Below are positions 41,105 through 49,934 of a DNA stretch of 64,000 nucleotides, one piece after another. The first letter of the stretch is position 1, and each line of letters opens with the position of its first letter. The translations under genes were made by a program, and so were the position numbers. The notes below the pieces were generated by a model that made no database searches, was not told where the DNA came from, and saw only the letters and a program-made list of their open reading frames with translations. Source of the stretch: Rhodospirillum centenum SW (GTDB taxonomy: Bacteria; Pseudomonadota; Alphaproteobacteria; Azospirillales; Azospirillaceae). The DNA is taken from contig NC_011420.2 of the NCBI RefSeq assembly GCF_000016185.1, forward strand, positions 248,001 through 312,000, given 5' to 3'.

Positions 41105-43207
41105 TCAGGCCAGCGGGAACGGCTTCTCCCCCTCGATGGCCGGCTCGTCCAGCACCGCCGGCGCGCCCTCGCCCCAGGGGGCGATGTCGAAGCGGGCGGT
41201 GCGCAGCACCGGCGCCCCGTCCGGCCCGTAGGACCGGCGCGCGGGTGCCACGGTCACCAGCTCCACGCGGGTGCCCCTGGCGTCCACCGTGACAAGGCCG
41301 AAGCCGTTGGAGTTGCTGTCCACATAGCGCAGGTGCGGGTTCTGCGCCGGGTTGCGCGCGGCCAGCCCCTGGGCCAGATCGCCCGTCTTCACGGCCGTCA
41401 CGGAGGCAAGCGTGCCGTAGCGCAGCGTCATGTTCAGCATCTCCGCCACCGTGCCGGGACGGCCGAAGACGGCGCCGTCCGCCACGATCAGCGGCTTCAG
41501 CGGGTTCTCGTCCTTCGACACGGCGGCGGCGAAGGCCTGGAACACGGGGGTGCTGGCGACGCCGGTGATGCTGAACTCCATCGACACCGGCACGGGCTCC
41601 GCCGCCTCGTAGTCGTCATAGATCAGGCCGGCGAAGCTCTGGTGATGATCGCCGCTGAGGCTGACCACGTTGCCGACGCCCCGGCTGCGCAGGAAGCCCA
41701 TCAGTTCCCGCCGCTCGGCCAGATAGCCGTCCCAGGCGTCCGCCGTCAGCACCAGGGTCTGGGCCTTCGGGTCGATCCGGGCCATGTCCACGCGCATCGG
41801 CAGGAACGGCACGGAGGTCGCCAGCAGCTTCCAGGTCGCGTCGCTGCGGACCAGGGTCTCCTTCAGCCACGTCTTCTGCGGCCCGCCCAGCAGCGTGCCG
41901 GCCGGGCTGTCCTTGCGCGGGTTCGGCACCTGCTTGTCGCCCAGCGTCAGCACGGCCGGCGGGTTGCCCCCGTTGGCCGTGCGGCCGGCATCCATCACCG
42001 CGACCAGCGGCAGCGGCAGCATGTAGGTGGCCTGACCGCTGACGGCGATGCCCAGCTCGTCCGGCACGGCATGGTCGGAGCGGTAGCTGCGCGTGTCGGT
42101 CAGCACCAGTTCCACATGCCGGCCGAAGCGCAGGCTGCGGTAGATGGTCAGGCTGCCGATGGCGGCGAGGTTGTTCGGCTCCTGCAACAGGTTGTCGTCA
42201 TCGACCGGCGCATGGGTGGCGTCCACGTCGGTGACGCTGACCGGCTGGAAGTCCTTCGCGGCCGGCGCCACACCCGGCACGCCGACGGTGCCGGTGAGCA
42301 GAGCCGGGATGTACTCGAACCACGCCTGGTTGGCTGCGGCCTTGGTGGTCGGCGCCGACTTGCCGGCCGGCGTGTAGGTGATGACCGACTGCCAGTAGTC
42401 GTTGACGAACTCGTGGTCGTCCCAGATCGAGATGAAGGGGAAGCGGGCCCGCGCCTCCCGGTAGTCCGGATCGGACAGGTAGGTCCGGTAGAGGTAGCGG
42501 AAATCCTCCAGCGTCAGGGCGTTGCGGGCCGCCCCCCACTTCGTCTCGCCACCGCCGCTGGGCAGCGGCGGGATGGTGCGGGCATGGCCGCCGCCCACCG
42601 TCTCGTAGATCTGGTCGCCCAGATGCAGCACGAAGTCGATGCCGTCCGCCCCGGCCGCCGCATCCTGCTTCAGCAGGGTGCGGTAGGCGCCGTAGAAGCC
42701 GTCCTCGAAATTCTGGCAGGAGACGAAGGCCAGCCGCACCGTGCGGTCCGCATCGGGTGCCGGCGCCGTCCGGGTGCGGCCGGTGAACTCCGGCACCGCC
42801 CCGTCGGGGGCCACGAAGCGGTAATGATAGACGCGGTCCGGCCGCAGCCCGTCCACCAGGACGCGGACGGTGTGGTCGTGCTCCGGCCGCGCCGCGACCG
42901 TGCGCTCGACCACCACCGTGGCGAAGTCCGGCGTCTCCGAGACATGCAGGGTGAGGTCCACCGGCCGCGCCGCGGCGGCGGGGTCCTTCGCCTCGACACG
43001 GGTCCACAGCACCACCCGGTCCGGCATCGGGTCGCCCGAGGCGAGGCCCTGCGGGAAGTGGAAGCTCTCCCCCGCCGCGGCCAGCGCCGTGCGCAGGCCG
43101 GGCACGAGGCCCGCCCCGGCCGTCACGGCGGTCATGGCGCCGGCGGCGAGCATGAGGTCAAGGAAGGACCGGCGGCTGATGCCGCCGGTCTTGGTCTGGC
43201 TGGTCAT
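41105..43207 (-). CDS. phoD: PhoD-family alkaline phosphatase/phosphodiesterase, Tat-exported
   Basis: A 700-residue protein with a Tat signal (GGISRRSFLDLMLAAGAM) and the PhoD N-terminal domain (FPQGLASGDPMPDRVVLWTRV). The metallophosphoesterase core has FVSCQNFEDGFYGAYR, FVLHLGDQIYE, ISIWDDHEFVNDYW and LSGDHHQSF, giving the Asp/His/Asn metal ligands. PhoD releases phosphate from phosphomonoesters and diesters outside the cell membrane and uses Fe3+/Ca2+. It is larger than the Bacillus enzyme (about 550), with extra loops between the Asn and late His motifs. The gene follows a TonB receptor gene by 13 bp, so both are probably induced by phosphate starvation. Confidence 0.92.
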   Translation of the reverse strand: MTSQTKTGGISRRSFLDLMLAAGAMTAVTAGAGLVPGLRTALAAAGESFHFPQGLASGDPMPDRVVLWTRVEAKDPAAAARPVDLTLHVSETPDFATVVVERTVAARPEHDHTVRVLVDGLRPDRVYHYRFVAPDGAVPEFTGRTRTAPAPDADRTVRLAFVSCQNFEDGFYGAYRTLLKQDAAAGADGIDFVLHLGDQIYETVGGGHARTIPPLPSGGGETKWGAARNALTLEDFRYLYRTYLSDPDYREARARFPFISIWDDHEFVNDYWQSVITYTPAGKSAPTTKAAANQAWFEYIPALLTGTVGVPGVAPAAKDFQPVSVTDVDATHAPVDDDNLLQEPNNLAAIGSLTIYRSLRFGRHVELVLTDTRSYRSDHAVPDELGIAVSGQATYMLPLPLVAVMDAGRTANGGNPPAVLTLGDKQVPNPRKDSPAGTLLGGPQKTWLKETLVRSDATWKLLATSVPFLPMRVDMARIDPKAQTLVLTADAWDGYLAERRELMGFLRSRGVGNVVSLSGDHHQSFAGLIYDDYEAAEPVPVSMEFSITGVASTPVFQAFAAAVSKDENPLKPLIVADGAVFGRPGTVAEMLNMTLRYGTLASVTAVKTGDLAQGLAARNPAQNPHLRYVDSNSNGFGLVTVDARGTRVELVTVAPARRSYGPDGAPVLRTARFDIAPWGEGAPAVLDEPAIEGEKPFPLA

Positions 43208-43220
43208 GGTGCGGGTTCCC

Positions 43221-45494
43221 TTAGAACCGGGCGGAGACTTCGACGCCGTAGAAGCGCGGCGTGCCGGCGATGAAGGTCGGCAGGCCGAAGGAGCCGCCGG
43301 TGTTGCCGGCGTCGATGATGTACTCGCGGTCCAGCGCGTTCTCGACGAAGGCCGTCAGGGTCCAGACGCCATCGGCCGACTGCACGCCGCCACGCAGGTT
43401 CAGCAGGCCGTAGGCGCCCTGCTCGATGCCCGGCGTGTTGGCATCCTCGAAGTAGACCCGCGACTTGAAGGTGAAGGACGGGGTGAAGAAGACCTCTAGA
43501 TTGTCGGCCACAGCATAGACCGCGTTGGCGCCGACGGAGGCCGCGTGCTTCGGCGTCAGGCGGAAGGTGTTGCCGCCCAGCTCCTGCTGCTGGCCGTTGG
43601 AGTCCTCGTCGTCGATGCGGGCGTTGATGTAGCCGTAGGTGGCGAACAGGGTCAGCCACTCCGTCGCCTGGGCGTTGAGCGCCACCTCGAAGCCGTAGGA
43701 GCGCGCCTCGCCGGCATCGTCCACCCGGACCAGGGCCGAGTTGGGGACCCGGACGGACGTCTGGAAGTTGGAGTAGTCGTACCAGAAGGCCGAAGCCTCG
43801 GCCGTCAGCCGGTCGTCCAGCAGGCTCAGCTTGCTGCCGGCCTCGTAGCTCCAGACGATCTCGTTCTTCAGCACCTCGCGGTTGGTCGCATCGACCTGCA
43901 CGACGGCGGGACGGCGCCCGCGGGAGACGCTGGCGTAGAACAGGCTGTCGGGGGTCGGCTGGTAGCTGGCGACCAGACGGCCGACGACGCTGTCGAAGTC
44001 CTCGGACAGCTCGCGCCGGGGCACGTTCGGGAACAGGGCCGGCAAGAGGATGGCGGTCGGGCTGACCGACTGCTGGAAGGCCGACTCCTGCTCCTCATGC
44101 GTGAAGCGGATGCCGCCGGTCAGCGAGAATTCCTCGGTGACATGGTAGGTCGCGTCGGCGAAGGCCTCATAGGCCTTGTTGGTGCCGAAGTTGGTGAACT
44201 CGCCCGTCGCCAGCGCGGGCAGCGGGAAGGGCAGCGGGTTACCGGCCGAGCGCGGCAGGCCGAGCAGCGCCACCAGCGGGTTCAGCGTACCGGCCGGGGT
44301 GATGATCGGGCCGAGATTCGGGAACGGCAGCGCACCGCCCGGATTGAAGATGGCGAGCTGGCGCTCGTCGGTGCGCAGCGGCACGCGCTGGAAGCCGTCC
44401 TCGTAGAAGTAGCTGACGCCGGCGAAGCCTTCCAGCTTGTCGCCGATCTCATAGTTCAGCCGGAACTCCTGCGACCACTGCTTGCCCTGGGCGTCCTCCG
44501 CGAACTCCAGCAGGTAGGCCTGGGTGCCGTCGGCGTCGAACTCCTCCAGCGCGTTGAACTCGCGGTAGCCGGTGATGCTGGTCAGCATCAGGCTGTCGTT
44601 CAGCTCGTACTCGGCCGTCAGGGTCGCGTTGAACAGGCTGCGGTCGGTGCCCAGCTCGTCGCCGCGGTTGAGCTGCGCCGCCGTGAACGGGCTGGTGCTG
44701 CCGCCGGCCGGGGCGAAGCGCTTGTTCTTGAAGGCAGTGCCCGTGTAGTCGTCCTCCTGGTAGTTGACGACGCCGGTGATCGTCAGGTCGTCGTTCGGGA
44801 CCAGGAGGAAGGAGCCGCGGGCGGCCTGCACGCCCACGCCCATCAGCGCCTTGCTGCCGGCGATGTTGTCGATGTAGCCGTCGCGGTCGCGGGTGGTGCC
44901 GGCCAGACGCACGGCCACGCGGTCGTTGACCGGCAGGTTCACCGCCGCCTCCAGCCGGCGCTGGCCGTAGTTGCCGACGCTGCCCTCGGCCTTCACCTCC
45001 ACCTCGTCCAGGGTGGGCTTGGCGGTGATGATGCTGACGGCGCCGATCTGCGCCCCGCGGCCGAACAGGGTGCCCTGGGGACCCTTCAGCACCTCGACCC
45101 GCTCCAGGTCGAACATCTCCACCACGGCGCCGCGGGCGCGGCTGGCCGGCACGCCGTCCACGAACACGGAGACGCGCGCCTCCTGCTGCGAGGAGCCGCT
45201 GTCGGAGGTGATGCCGCGGATCACGAAGCCGGGATTGTTCGGGCTCTGCAACTGGATCTGCAGGCCGGGCACGTAGTCCGACAGCTTGTCGAGCTGGTCG
45301 ATGCCGAGACGGTCGAGGAACTCACCCGAATAGGCGGTCAGCGCGATCGGCACGTCCTGCGCGCTCTGGGCGCGCTTCTGCGCGGTGACGATGATCTCCT
45401 CGATCTCCTGCGCACCGGCCGCGGCGGGAACCGCGGCAGCGACAAGGGCGGCACCCAGGAACGGGAGGACACGGGAAACGACCGGTCGCGACAT
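43221..45494 (-). CDS. TonB-dependent receptor, first gene of the phoD operon
   Basis: 757 residues. The signal peptide is MSRPVVSRVLPFLGAALVAAAVPAAAGAQ, followed by the TonB-box-like IEEIIVTAQKRAQSAQDVP. The plug has SVFVDGVPASRARGAVVEM and ERVEVLKGPQGTLFGRGAQIGAVSI. The barrel ends FYGVEVSARF. It is cotranscribed with phoD, so its likely cargo is an organophosphate or phosphate-bearing oligomer too large for porins; this is inference from context. A candidate Pho box lies 70 bp upstream on the same strand (45564-45581). The start ATG directly precedes the signal peptide. Confidence 0.9.
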   Translation of the reverse strand: MSRPVVSRVLPFLGAALVAAAVPAAAGAQEIEEIIVTAQKRAQSAQDVPIALTAYSGEFLDRLGIDQLDKLSDYVPGLQIQLQSPNNPGFVIRGITSDSGSSQQEARVSVFVDGVPASRARGAVVEMFDLERVEVLKGPQGTLFGRGAQIGAVSIITAKPTLDEVEVKAEGSVGNYGQRRLEAAVNLPVNDRVAVRLAGTTRDRDGYIDNIAGSKALMGVGVQAARGSFLLVPNDDLTITGVVNYQEDDYTGTAFKNKRFAPAGGSTSPFTAAQLNRGDELGTDRSLFNATLTAEYELNDSLMLTSITGYREFNALEEFDADGTQAYLLEFAEDAQGKQWSQEFRLNYEIGDKLEGFAGVSYFYEDGFQRVPLRTDERQLAIFNPGGALPFPNLGPIITPAGTLNPLVALLGLPRSAGNPLPFPLPALATGEFTNFGTNKAYEAFADATYHVTEEFSLTGGIRFTHEEQESAFQQSVSPTAILLPALFPNVPRRELSEDFDSVVGRLVASYQPTPDSLFYASVSRGRRPAVVQVDATNREVLKNEIVWSYEAGSKLSLLDDRLTAEASAFWYDYSNFQTSVRVPNSALVRVDDAGEARSYGFEVALNAQATEWLTLFATYGYINARIDDEDSNGQQQELGGNTFRLTPKHAASVGANAVYAVADNLEVFFTPSFTFKSRVYFEDANTPGIEQGAYGLLNLRGGVQSADGVWTLTAFVENALDREYIIDAGNTGGSFGLPTFIAGTPRFYGVEVSARF

Positions 45495-45563
45495 GGTTAA
45501 GGCCCCAGCGTGAAAGTGGTGATGACGACATTCGTCGGGTTGCCGGACCCTTCCCCGAATTCA

Positions 45564-45581
45564 GTGTCAGGACACCGACAG
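45564..45581 (-). promoter_or_regulatory. candidate Pho box for the TonB receptor-phoD operon
   Basis: On the reverse strand CTGTCGG-TGTC-CTGACAC matches the PhoB direct-repeat layout CTGTCAT-N4-CTGTCAT: two CTG(T/A)C starts exactly 11 bp apart. It lies 70 bp before the receptor ATG, a suitable -35-overlapping position. The second repeat deviates at one base of the core. The rest of the 393-bp gap 45495-45887 shows a second candidate on the plus strand and no small gene. Confidence 0.5.
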
Positions 45582-45731
45582 TCCAATGAACCTTTTGCGT
45601 TGCGGCGAAAGGGGGGCTTGCACTGCGCTTCCGGTGCCACAGGCCGGAAGACGGCCGGATACGGTGAGAGCCACCCTGGCGGCCGCCGCTGTGCGGACCG
45701 GGCGTCACCACGCCGCGGACGGCGGGGGCGC

Positions 45732-45760
45732 CCGTCACCGAACCTTCACGCGGGTTACAC
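45732..45760 (+). promoter_or_regulatory. candidate Pho box for the TonB receptor-phytase operon
   Basis: Three heptamers at exact 11-bp spacing, CCGTCAC (45732), CCTTCAC (45743) and GTTACAC (45754), match CTGTCAC at 6, 5 and 4 of 7 positions. They lie 128 bp before the receptor ATG on the same strand. PhoB binds tandem 11-bp repeats of this kind in alphaproteobacteria. The decay in match from first to third repeat is common in such boxes. Confidence 0.45.
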
Positions 45761-45887
45761 GCGGCCGACATGGCCGCCCTCTAGATCGGGCCGCATCCGA
45801 CCCGGCGGGTCTTCTCCCCGGCCCCGGTATTCCTCGATCCGCCCCCGCCGGCCGCCGCGGACGGCCCTCCCAGACAGGCTTACGACC

Positions 45888-48167
45888 ATGACGTCCTGGC
45901 ACCGCCCGCGGCTGACGGCCGCCCTGCTGCTTTCCGCCCTGTCCCTGCCCGCCCTCACCGCCCCCGCCCTGGCCCAGGAAGCCCCAGCGCCGCAGGGCGG
46001 TACGGCCGGTGGTACGGCCGGGACGGCAGCCGGCAAGGCGGCTGTCCGCCAGGAGATCGAGGAGATCATCATCACGGGGACGATCGCCTTCCGGAACCGG
46101 ACCAGCGATCCCAACCCCGTGCTGGCCTACGACCTGGAGTACTTCCAGCGTTTCGAGCCGGTCTCGGTCGGCGAGATGCTGAAGCGGGTGCCGGGCGTCA
46201 CCTTCACCTCGGACGTGCTGGAGTACGACGCCGTGCAGATGCGCGGCCTGCCGGCGGGATACACCCAGGTTCTCATCAACGGCCGCACCGCACCGGGCGG
46301 TGAGGCCGACCGCAGCTTCTTCGTGGACCGCATTCCGGCCGAACTGGTGGAGCGGGTGGAGATCGTCCGCGCCCCGCGCGCCGATCAGCCCAGCGAGGGC
46401 GTGGCCGGCACGCTGAACGTCATCACCAAGGACAGCGCCAGATTCGCGGGCGGCTTCGCCAAGATCGGCGGGCTGATCAACGATGACGGCAAGATCCGCC
46501 CGTCGGCCGCCGTGGCCTATGCCGATACCCTGCGCAGCGGCGACACCTCCTACTGGGTGGCGCTGAACTACCAGGGGCGGCGCAATCCGAAGGAGAAGGT
46601 CACGGACTTCTACGACGGCGACTTCGAGGAGTTCACCGGCCGCGAGCTGCAGTCCGACACCCGTGACGGCGTCGATATCTCCGCCAACGGCGAGCTGACG
46701 ACGACGCTGGGCGGTGGCTCGCTGCGGCTGTTCGGTCTGGTCGTGGACACCGACCGCGACGAGGACGAAACCTCCCTGACCTATGAAGGCGACAGCCCGG
46801 CGGCGCTGGAACTGGACGAGGTGGAGATCCAGCGCGAGCGCATCGGCCAGCGCACCTATGCCCTGGGGGCCGAGGCCACCCTGCCGCTGGGTGCGGGGGA
46901 CCTGGGGCTGGCAGCCGGCTGGTCGGGTTTCCGCGAGGATACGACGGCCGAGACCGACGAAGGCGACACCGTCGCGGAGGCCGGGCTGGTCGAGCGGGAG
47001 ACCCTGGACACCGACGATGACGAGGTCACCGGCACCGTCAGCTACCGTTTCGGTCCGGAGGGCTTCCGCACCAAGCTGGGCGTCGACCTGCTGCACAAGA
47101 AGCGGGACAACGCCGAACGCACCTTCGAGATCGACGGCGGCGACGTCGAGGAGGAGACCCCGCCGGGGGCCATCTACACGATCAAGGAGACGCGCATCGA
47201 CCCCTATGCCCGCCTGTCGCTGGATCTGACCGACCGCGTCATGCTGGACCTGGGTGCCCGCTACGAGATGACCGACCGTGAGGTGGACAGCGACGGCGAG
47301 GACGGCTCGCACGATTCGAAGAACCTGAACCCGTCGGCGCATCTGCGCTACAACCCGACGGCATCCGACCACTTCCTGCTGTCGGTCGCCCGCACCGTCC
47401 GCCGGCCCGACTACGACCTGCTGGCGCCCTACCGCCAGGAGGAGGAACCGGCGGACGATGACGAGCTGATCGGCAATCCGTCGCTGGCGAACGAGATGGC
47501 CTGGGGCATCGACGTCGGCTACGAGCGCCAGATCGGCCGCCGCGGCATCTTCGGCGTCAACGTCTTCTACCGCGATGTCACCGATGTCATCGAACTGGTC
47601 AATACCGGCGAGGAGGCGGAGGCCGGCGGCAGCGTCTATCAGGCGCGCAACATCGGTGACGGTGAAACCTGGGGGGTGGAGGCGGACCTGTCGCTGCCGC
47701 TGGATTTCGCGGGCCTGCCGGACACGGGCGTGTTCGCCAACTACACCTGGCTGGACAGCAGCATCACCGACCCCTTCACGGGCGAGGACCGCCGCTTCAA
47801 CAACCAGCCCCGCCACGTCTACAATGTGGGCTTCATTCAGACGCTGCCGTCCTGGGACGTGAGCTTCGGTGCCTCGCTCTCCGGCCGCAGCGGCGCCGAG
47901 GAGTCCTCTCTGGACGAGACGATCGACCTGCGCTACGGCCAGGAACTGGAAGCCTTCATCGAGAAGCGGTTCGCAGAGCGCTTCGTGCTCCGGCTGACCG
48001 GCACCAACCTGCTGAACCGCAAGAAGAAGGAGGATTTCCGCTTCTTCGACGGCGACTCCGTCGCGGAGATGCTGGAAGCCCGCCGCACCGGCGATGTGGA
48101 CGAGGCCGAGAAGGAGCGGGAGGAATCCGGTGCGCTGTTCCAGGTCACCCTGCGCGCCGCCTTCTGA
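45888..48167 (+). CDS. TonB-dependent receptor paired with phytase
   Basis: 759 residues with signal peptide (ALLLSALSLPALTAPALAQ). The TonB-box-like IEEIIITGTIAF is followed by plug segments VGEMLKRVPGVTF, YTQVLINGRTAPGG and ERVEIVRAPRADQ. A very acidic barrel (many Asp/Glu in loops) ends LFQVTLRAAF. It is 31 bp upstream of a beta-propeller phytase gene. Receptor-phytase pairs of this type are known in Proteobacteria and are thought to take up inositol phosphates; acidic loops could bind them through Ca2+. It is divergent from the other receptor-phoD operon. The ATG at 45888 has only a weak ribosome site. Confidence 0.9.
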   Translation: MTSWHRPRLTAALLLSALSLPALTAPALAQEAPAPQGGTAGGTAGTAAGKAAVRQEIEEIIITGTIAFRNRTSDPNPVLAYDLEYFQRFEPVSVGEMLKRVPGVTFTSDVLEYDAVQMRGLPAGYTQVLINGRTAPGGEADRSFFVDRIPAELVERVEIVRAPRADQPSEGVAGTLNVITKDSARFAGGFAKIGGLINDDGKIRPSAAVAYADTLRSGDTSYWVALNYQGRRNPKEKVTDFYDGDFEEFTGRELQSDTRDGVDISANGELTTTLGGGSLRLFGLVVDTDRDEDETSLTYEGDSPAALELDEVEIQRERIGQRTYALGAEATLPLGAGDLGLAAGWSGFREDTTAETDEGDTVAEAGLVERETLDTDDDEVTGTVSYRFGPEGFRTKLGVDLLHKKRDNAERTFEIDGGDVEEETPPGAIYTIKETRIDPYARLSLDLTDRVMLDLGARYEMTDREVDSDGEDGSHDSKNLNPSAHLRYNPTASDHFLLSVARTVRRPDYDLLAPYRQEEEPADDDELIGNPSLANEMAWGIDVGYERQIGRRGIFGVNVFYRDVTDVIELVNTGEEAEAGGSVYQARNIGDGETWGVEADLSLPLDFAGLPDTGVFANYTWLDSSITDPFTGEDRRFNNQPRHVYNVGFIQTLPSWDVSFGASLSGRSGAEESSLDETIDLRYGQELEAFIEKRFAERFVLRLTGTNLLNRKKKEDFRFFDGDSVAEMLEARRTGDVDEAEKEREESGALFQVTLRAAF

Positions 48168-48198
48168 GATGTCCCGCCAGAGAGGACCGGAACCGACA

Positions 48199-49548
48199 AT
48201 GACGCGCCTGCCCTTCCCCGCCGCCCCCGTCCTGGCCCTGCTGCTTCTGGCCGGGGTCGCCTGCGCCGCCCCGGTGGCGCCGGTCGCCACCGTGCAGCCG
48301 TCCCTGGAAACCGCGCCCGGGCTGCCGGACACGCCCGACGAGGCGGATGCGGACGACCCCGCCGTCTGGCTGCACCCGACCGACCCGGCCCGCAGCCTGA
48401 TCATCACGGCCGTGAAGGATGCGGGGCTGCGGGTCTACGATCTGCAGGGCCGGCTGGTACAGCGCGTCGAGGCGGCCAGGGCGGGCGCCGACGGGCTGCC
48501 CGGCCGCTACAACAACGTGGATGTGGCCTATGGTCTGGCGCTGCCCGGGGGCGGCGTCATGGACGTGGCCGTGGCCAGCGACCGCGGCCGCGACCGGATC
48601 ATGGTCTGGCGCATTGATCCGAACTCGGCGGCGACGCCGCTGGCCGACGTCACCGACCCGGAGCAGCCGCGGGTGTTCCCGACCCGGCGCGCCCCCGACG
48701 GCAGCGGCGAGATCGCCAATCCCGCCGCCGACCAGCGCAGCGCCTATGGCCTGACCACCTGGAAGGGGCCGGACGGGCACCGGGTCATCGTCGCCCAGCG
48801 CAAGGAGGCCCGGCTGGTCGAGCACCGGCTGGTCGTCAACCCCGACGGCACGGTGGGCCATGTCCGTCTGCGCCACTGGGACTTCCCCTACAGCCACCGT
48901 GGTCAGTCCCTGACCGCCGAGGACGACCACGACCCGGCCCGGGACTGGCAGCCGCAGTTCGAGGGACTGGTCGTCGATCAGGAGCGCGGCATCCTGTTCG
49001 CCGGGCAGGAGGATGTCGGGCTCTGGCGCGTGAACCTGACGACGGGCACGGCCGACGCCGCCCCGTTCCATGAGACCCGCGGTTCGACCCGCTCCCCGTT
49101 CGACAACCGCGCCAGCCGGGTGGCGCGGGACGTCGAGGGGTTGGCGCTCTATTACGGGCCGGAGGGCACCGGCTATCTGGTAGCCTCCAGCCAGGGCGAT
49201 GCCCACGGCGACGAAAAGGCGCCGGACCCGGAGGGTCTGGACGACACCTTCGCCGTGTTCGAGCGCGGCGGGGACAACCGCTACCTGGGGTCCTTCCGTA
49301 TCGTCGCCGGCGGCGGCGTGGACGGCGTGCAGGAGTGCGACGGTGCAGAGATCGTCAGCTACGCCCTGCCGGGGTTCCCCAACGGGCTGATGGTCGTGCA
49401 GGACGGCTACAACGATGACCTGAACGGCCTGTCCGGCGAACCGGAGGCCACCAACTTCAAGTATGTGGACTGGAAGGCCATCGCCGGCAGCTTCGACCCG
49501 GCCCTGATGGTGACGCCGCAGGCCTGGACCCCGCGCCCCACCCCCTGA
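48199..49548 (+). CDS. beta-propeller 3-phytase, exported
   Basis: 449 residues with an N-terminal export segment (PFPAAPVLALLLLAGVACA) that includes a lipobox-like LAGVAC, so it may be a lipoprotein. The BPP-family signatures are ADADDPAVWLHPTDPARSLIITAVKDAGLRVYD, RYNNVDVAYG, the Ca2+-binding RSAYGLTTW, and DVEGLALYYG with NRYLGSFRI. Six blades bind calcium and phytate, releasing phosphate stepwise from inositol hexakisphosphate. The start at 48199 follows GAGGA by 12 nt. It is in an operon with the TonB receptor upstream and is closed by a strong hairpin terminator. Confidence 0.92.
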   Translation: MTRLPFPAAPVLALLLLAGVACAAPVAPVATVQPSLETAPGLPDTPDEADADDPAVWLHPTDPARSLIITAVKDAGLRVYDLQGRLVQRVEAARAGADGLPGRYNNVDVAYGLALPGGGVMDVAVASDRGRDRIMVWRIDPNSAATPLADVTDPEQPRVFPTRRAPDGSGEIANPAADQRSAYGLTTWKGPDGHRVIVAQRKEARLVEHRLVVNPDGTVGHVRLRHWDFPYSHRGQSLTAEDDHDPARDWQPQFEGLVVDQERGILFAGQEDVGLWRVNLTTGTADAAPFHETRGSTRSPFDNRASRVARDVEGLALYYGPEGTGYLVASSQGDAHGDEKAPDPEGLDDTFAVFERGGDNRYLGSFRIVAGGGVDGVQECDGAEIVSYALPGFPNGLMVVQDGYNDDLNGLSGEPEATNFKYVDWKAIAGSFDPALMVTPQAWTPRPTP

Positions 49549-49607
49549 CACCAGCCGGGGCACCGCAGGACCGAGGGTCCCCCGCCCGCCGCACAATACC
49601 AGCCTGC

Positions 49608-49640
49608 AAGGCCCGGTCTCCGCAAGGAGGCCGGGCCTTT
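49608..49640 (+). terminator. terminator after phytase gene
   Basis: AAGGCCCGG-T-CTCC and GGAG-G-CCGGGCCTT form a 14-bp stem (one T-G wobble) capped by a GCAA tetraloop, a very stable GNRA fold. It is followed by TTCGCGTTCC. It lies 59 bp after the phytase stop and should end that operon. Confidence 0.8.
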
Positions 49641-49934
49641 CGCGTTCCGGGACCGGCCCGGAGCGGCCCCCGCCCCGTGCCGACCGCACCCCGCTTTCGG
49701 TCAGGTTGAAGACCCCGTCACGGCGGATAGTTCATGCCGGGGCCAACCCGTTCCAAGTGATTGTGCTGCGTGTGCCCCGTCCGCGGTCAGCGTGGCGAGG
49801 TTTCATAGCCGAACTTATCAAGTTTTTTAACCATATACCTATACCAAATAGAAACATCTTCTGGTCGGGGCACGCTCATACTAGATAGCACGCGGTTTCC
49901 GCCGAGCCGTCAGCGCCGTAATCAAGGGATCAGC
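49641..49934 (+). other. AT-rich leader of the first chemoreceptor gene
   Basis: The 294-bp stretch after the terminator turns strongly AT-rich at 49800-49885 (around TTATCAAGTTTTTTAACC and ATACCAAATAGAAAC), unlike the rest of the window. This is where the promoter of the downstream MCP gene should lie. GCCGAACTTAT at 49810 faintly resembles the -10 of flagellar sigma-28 promoters, but no proper -35 is at the right distance. I see no small gene. Confidence 0.5.

Noticed and set aside
45510-45887. N-terminal extension of the phytase-linked TonB receptor
   Set aside because: It would place about 126 unlikely residues before a clear signal peptide and cover the divergent promoter region.
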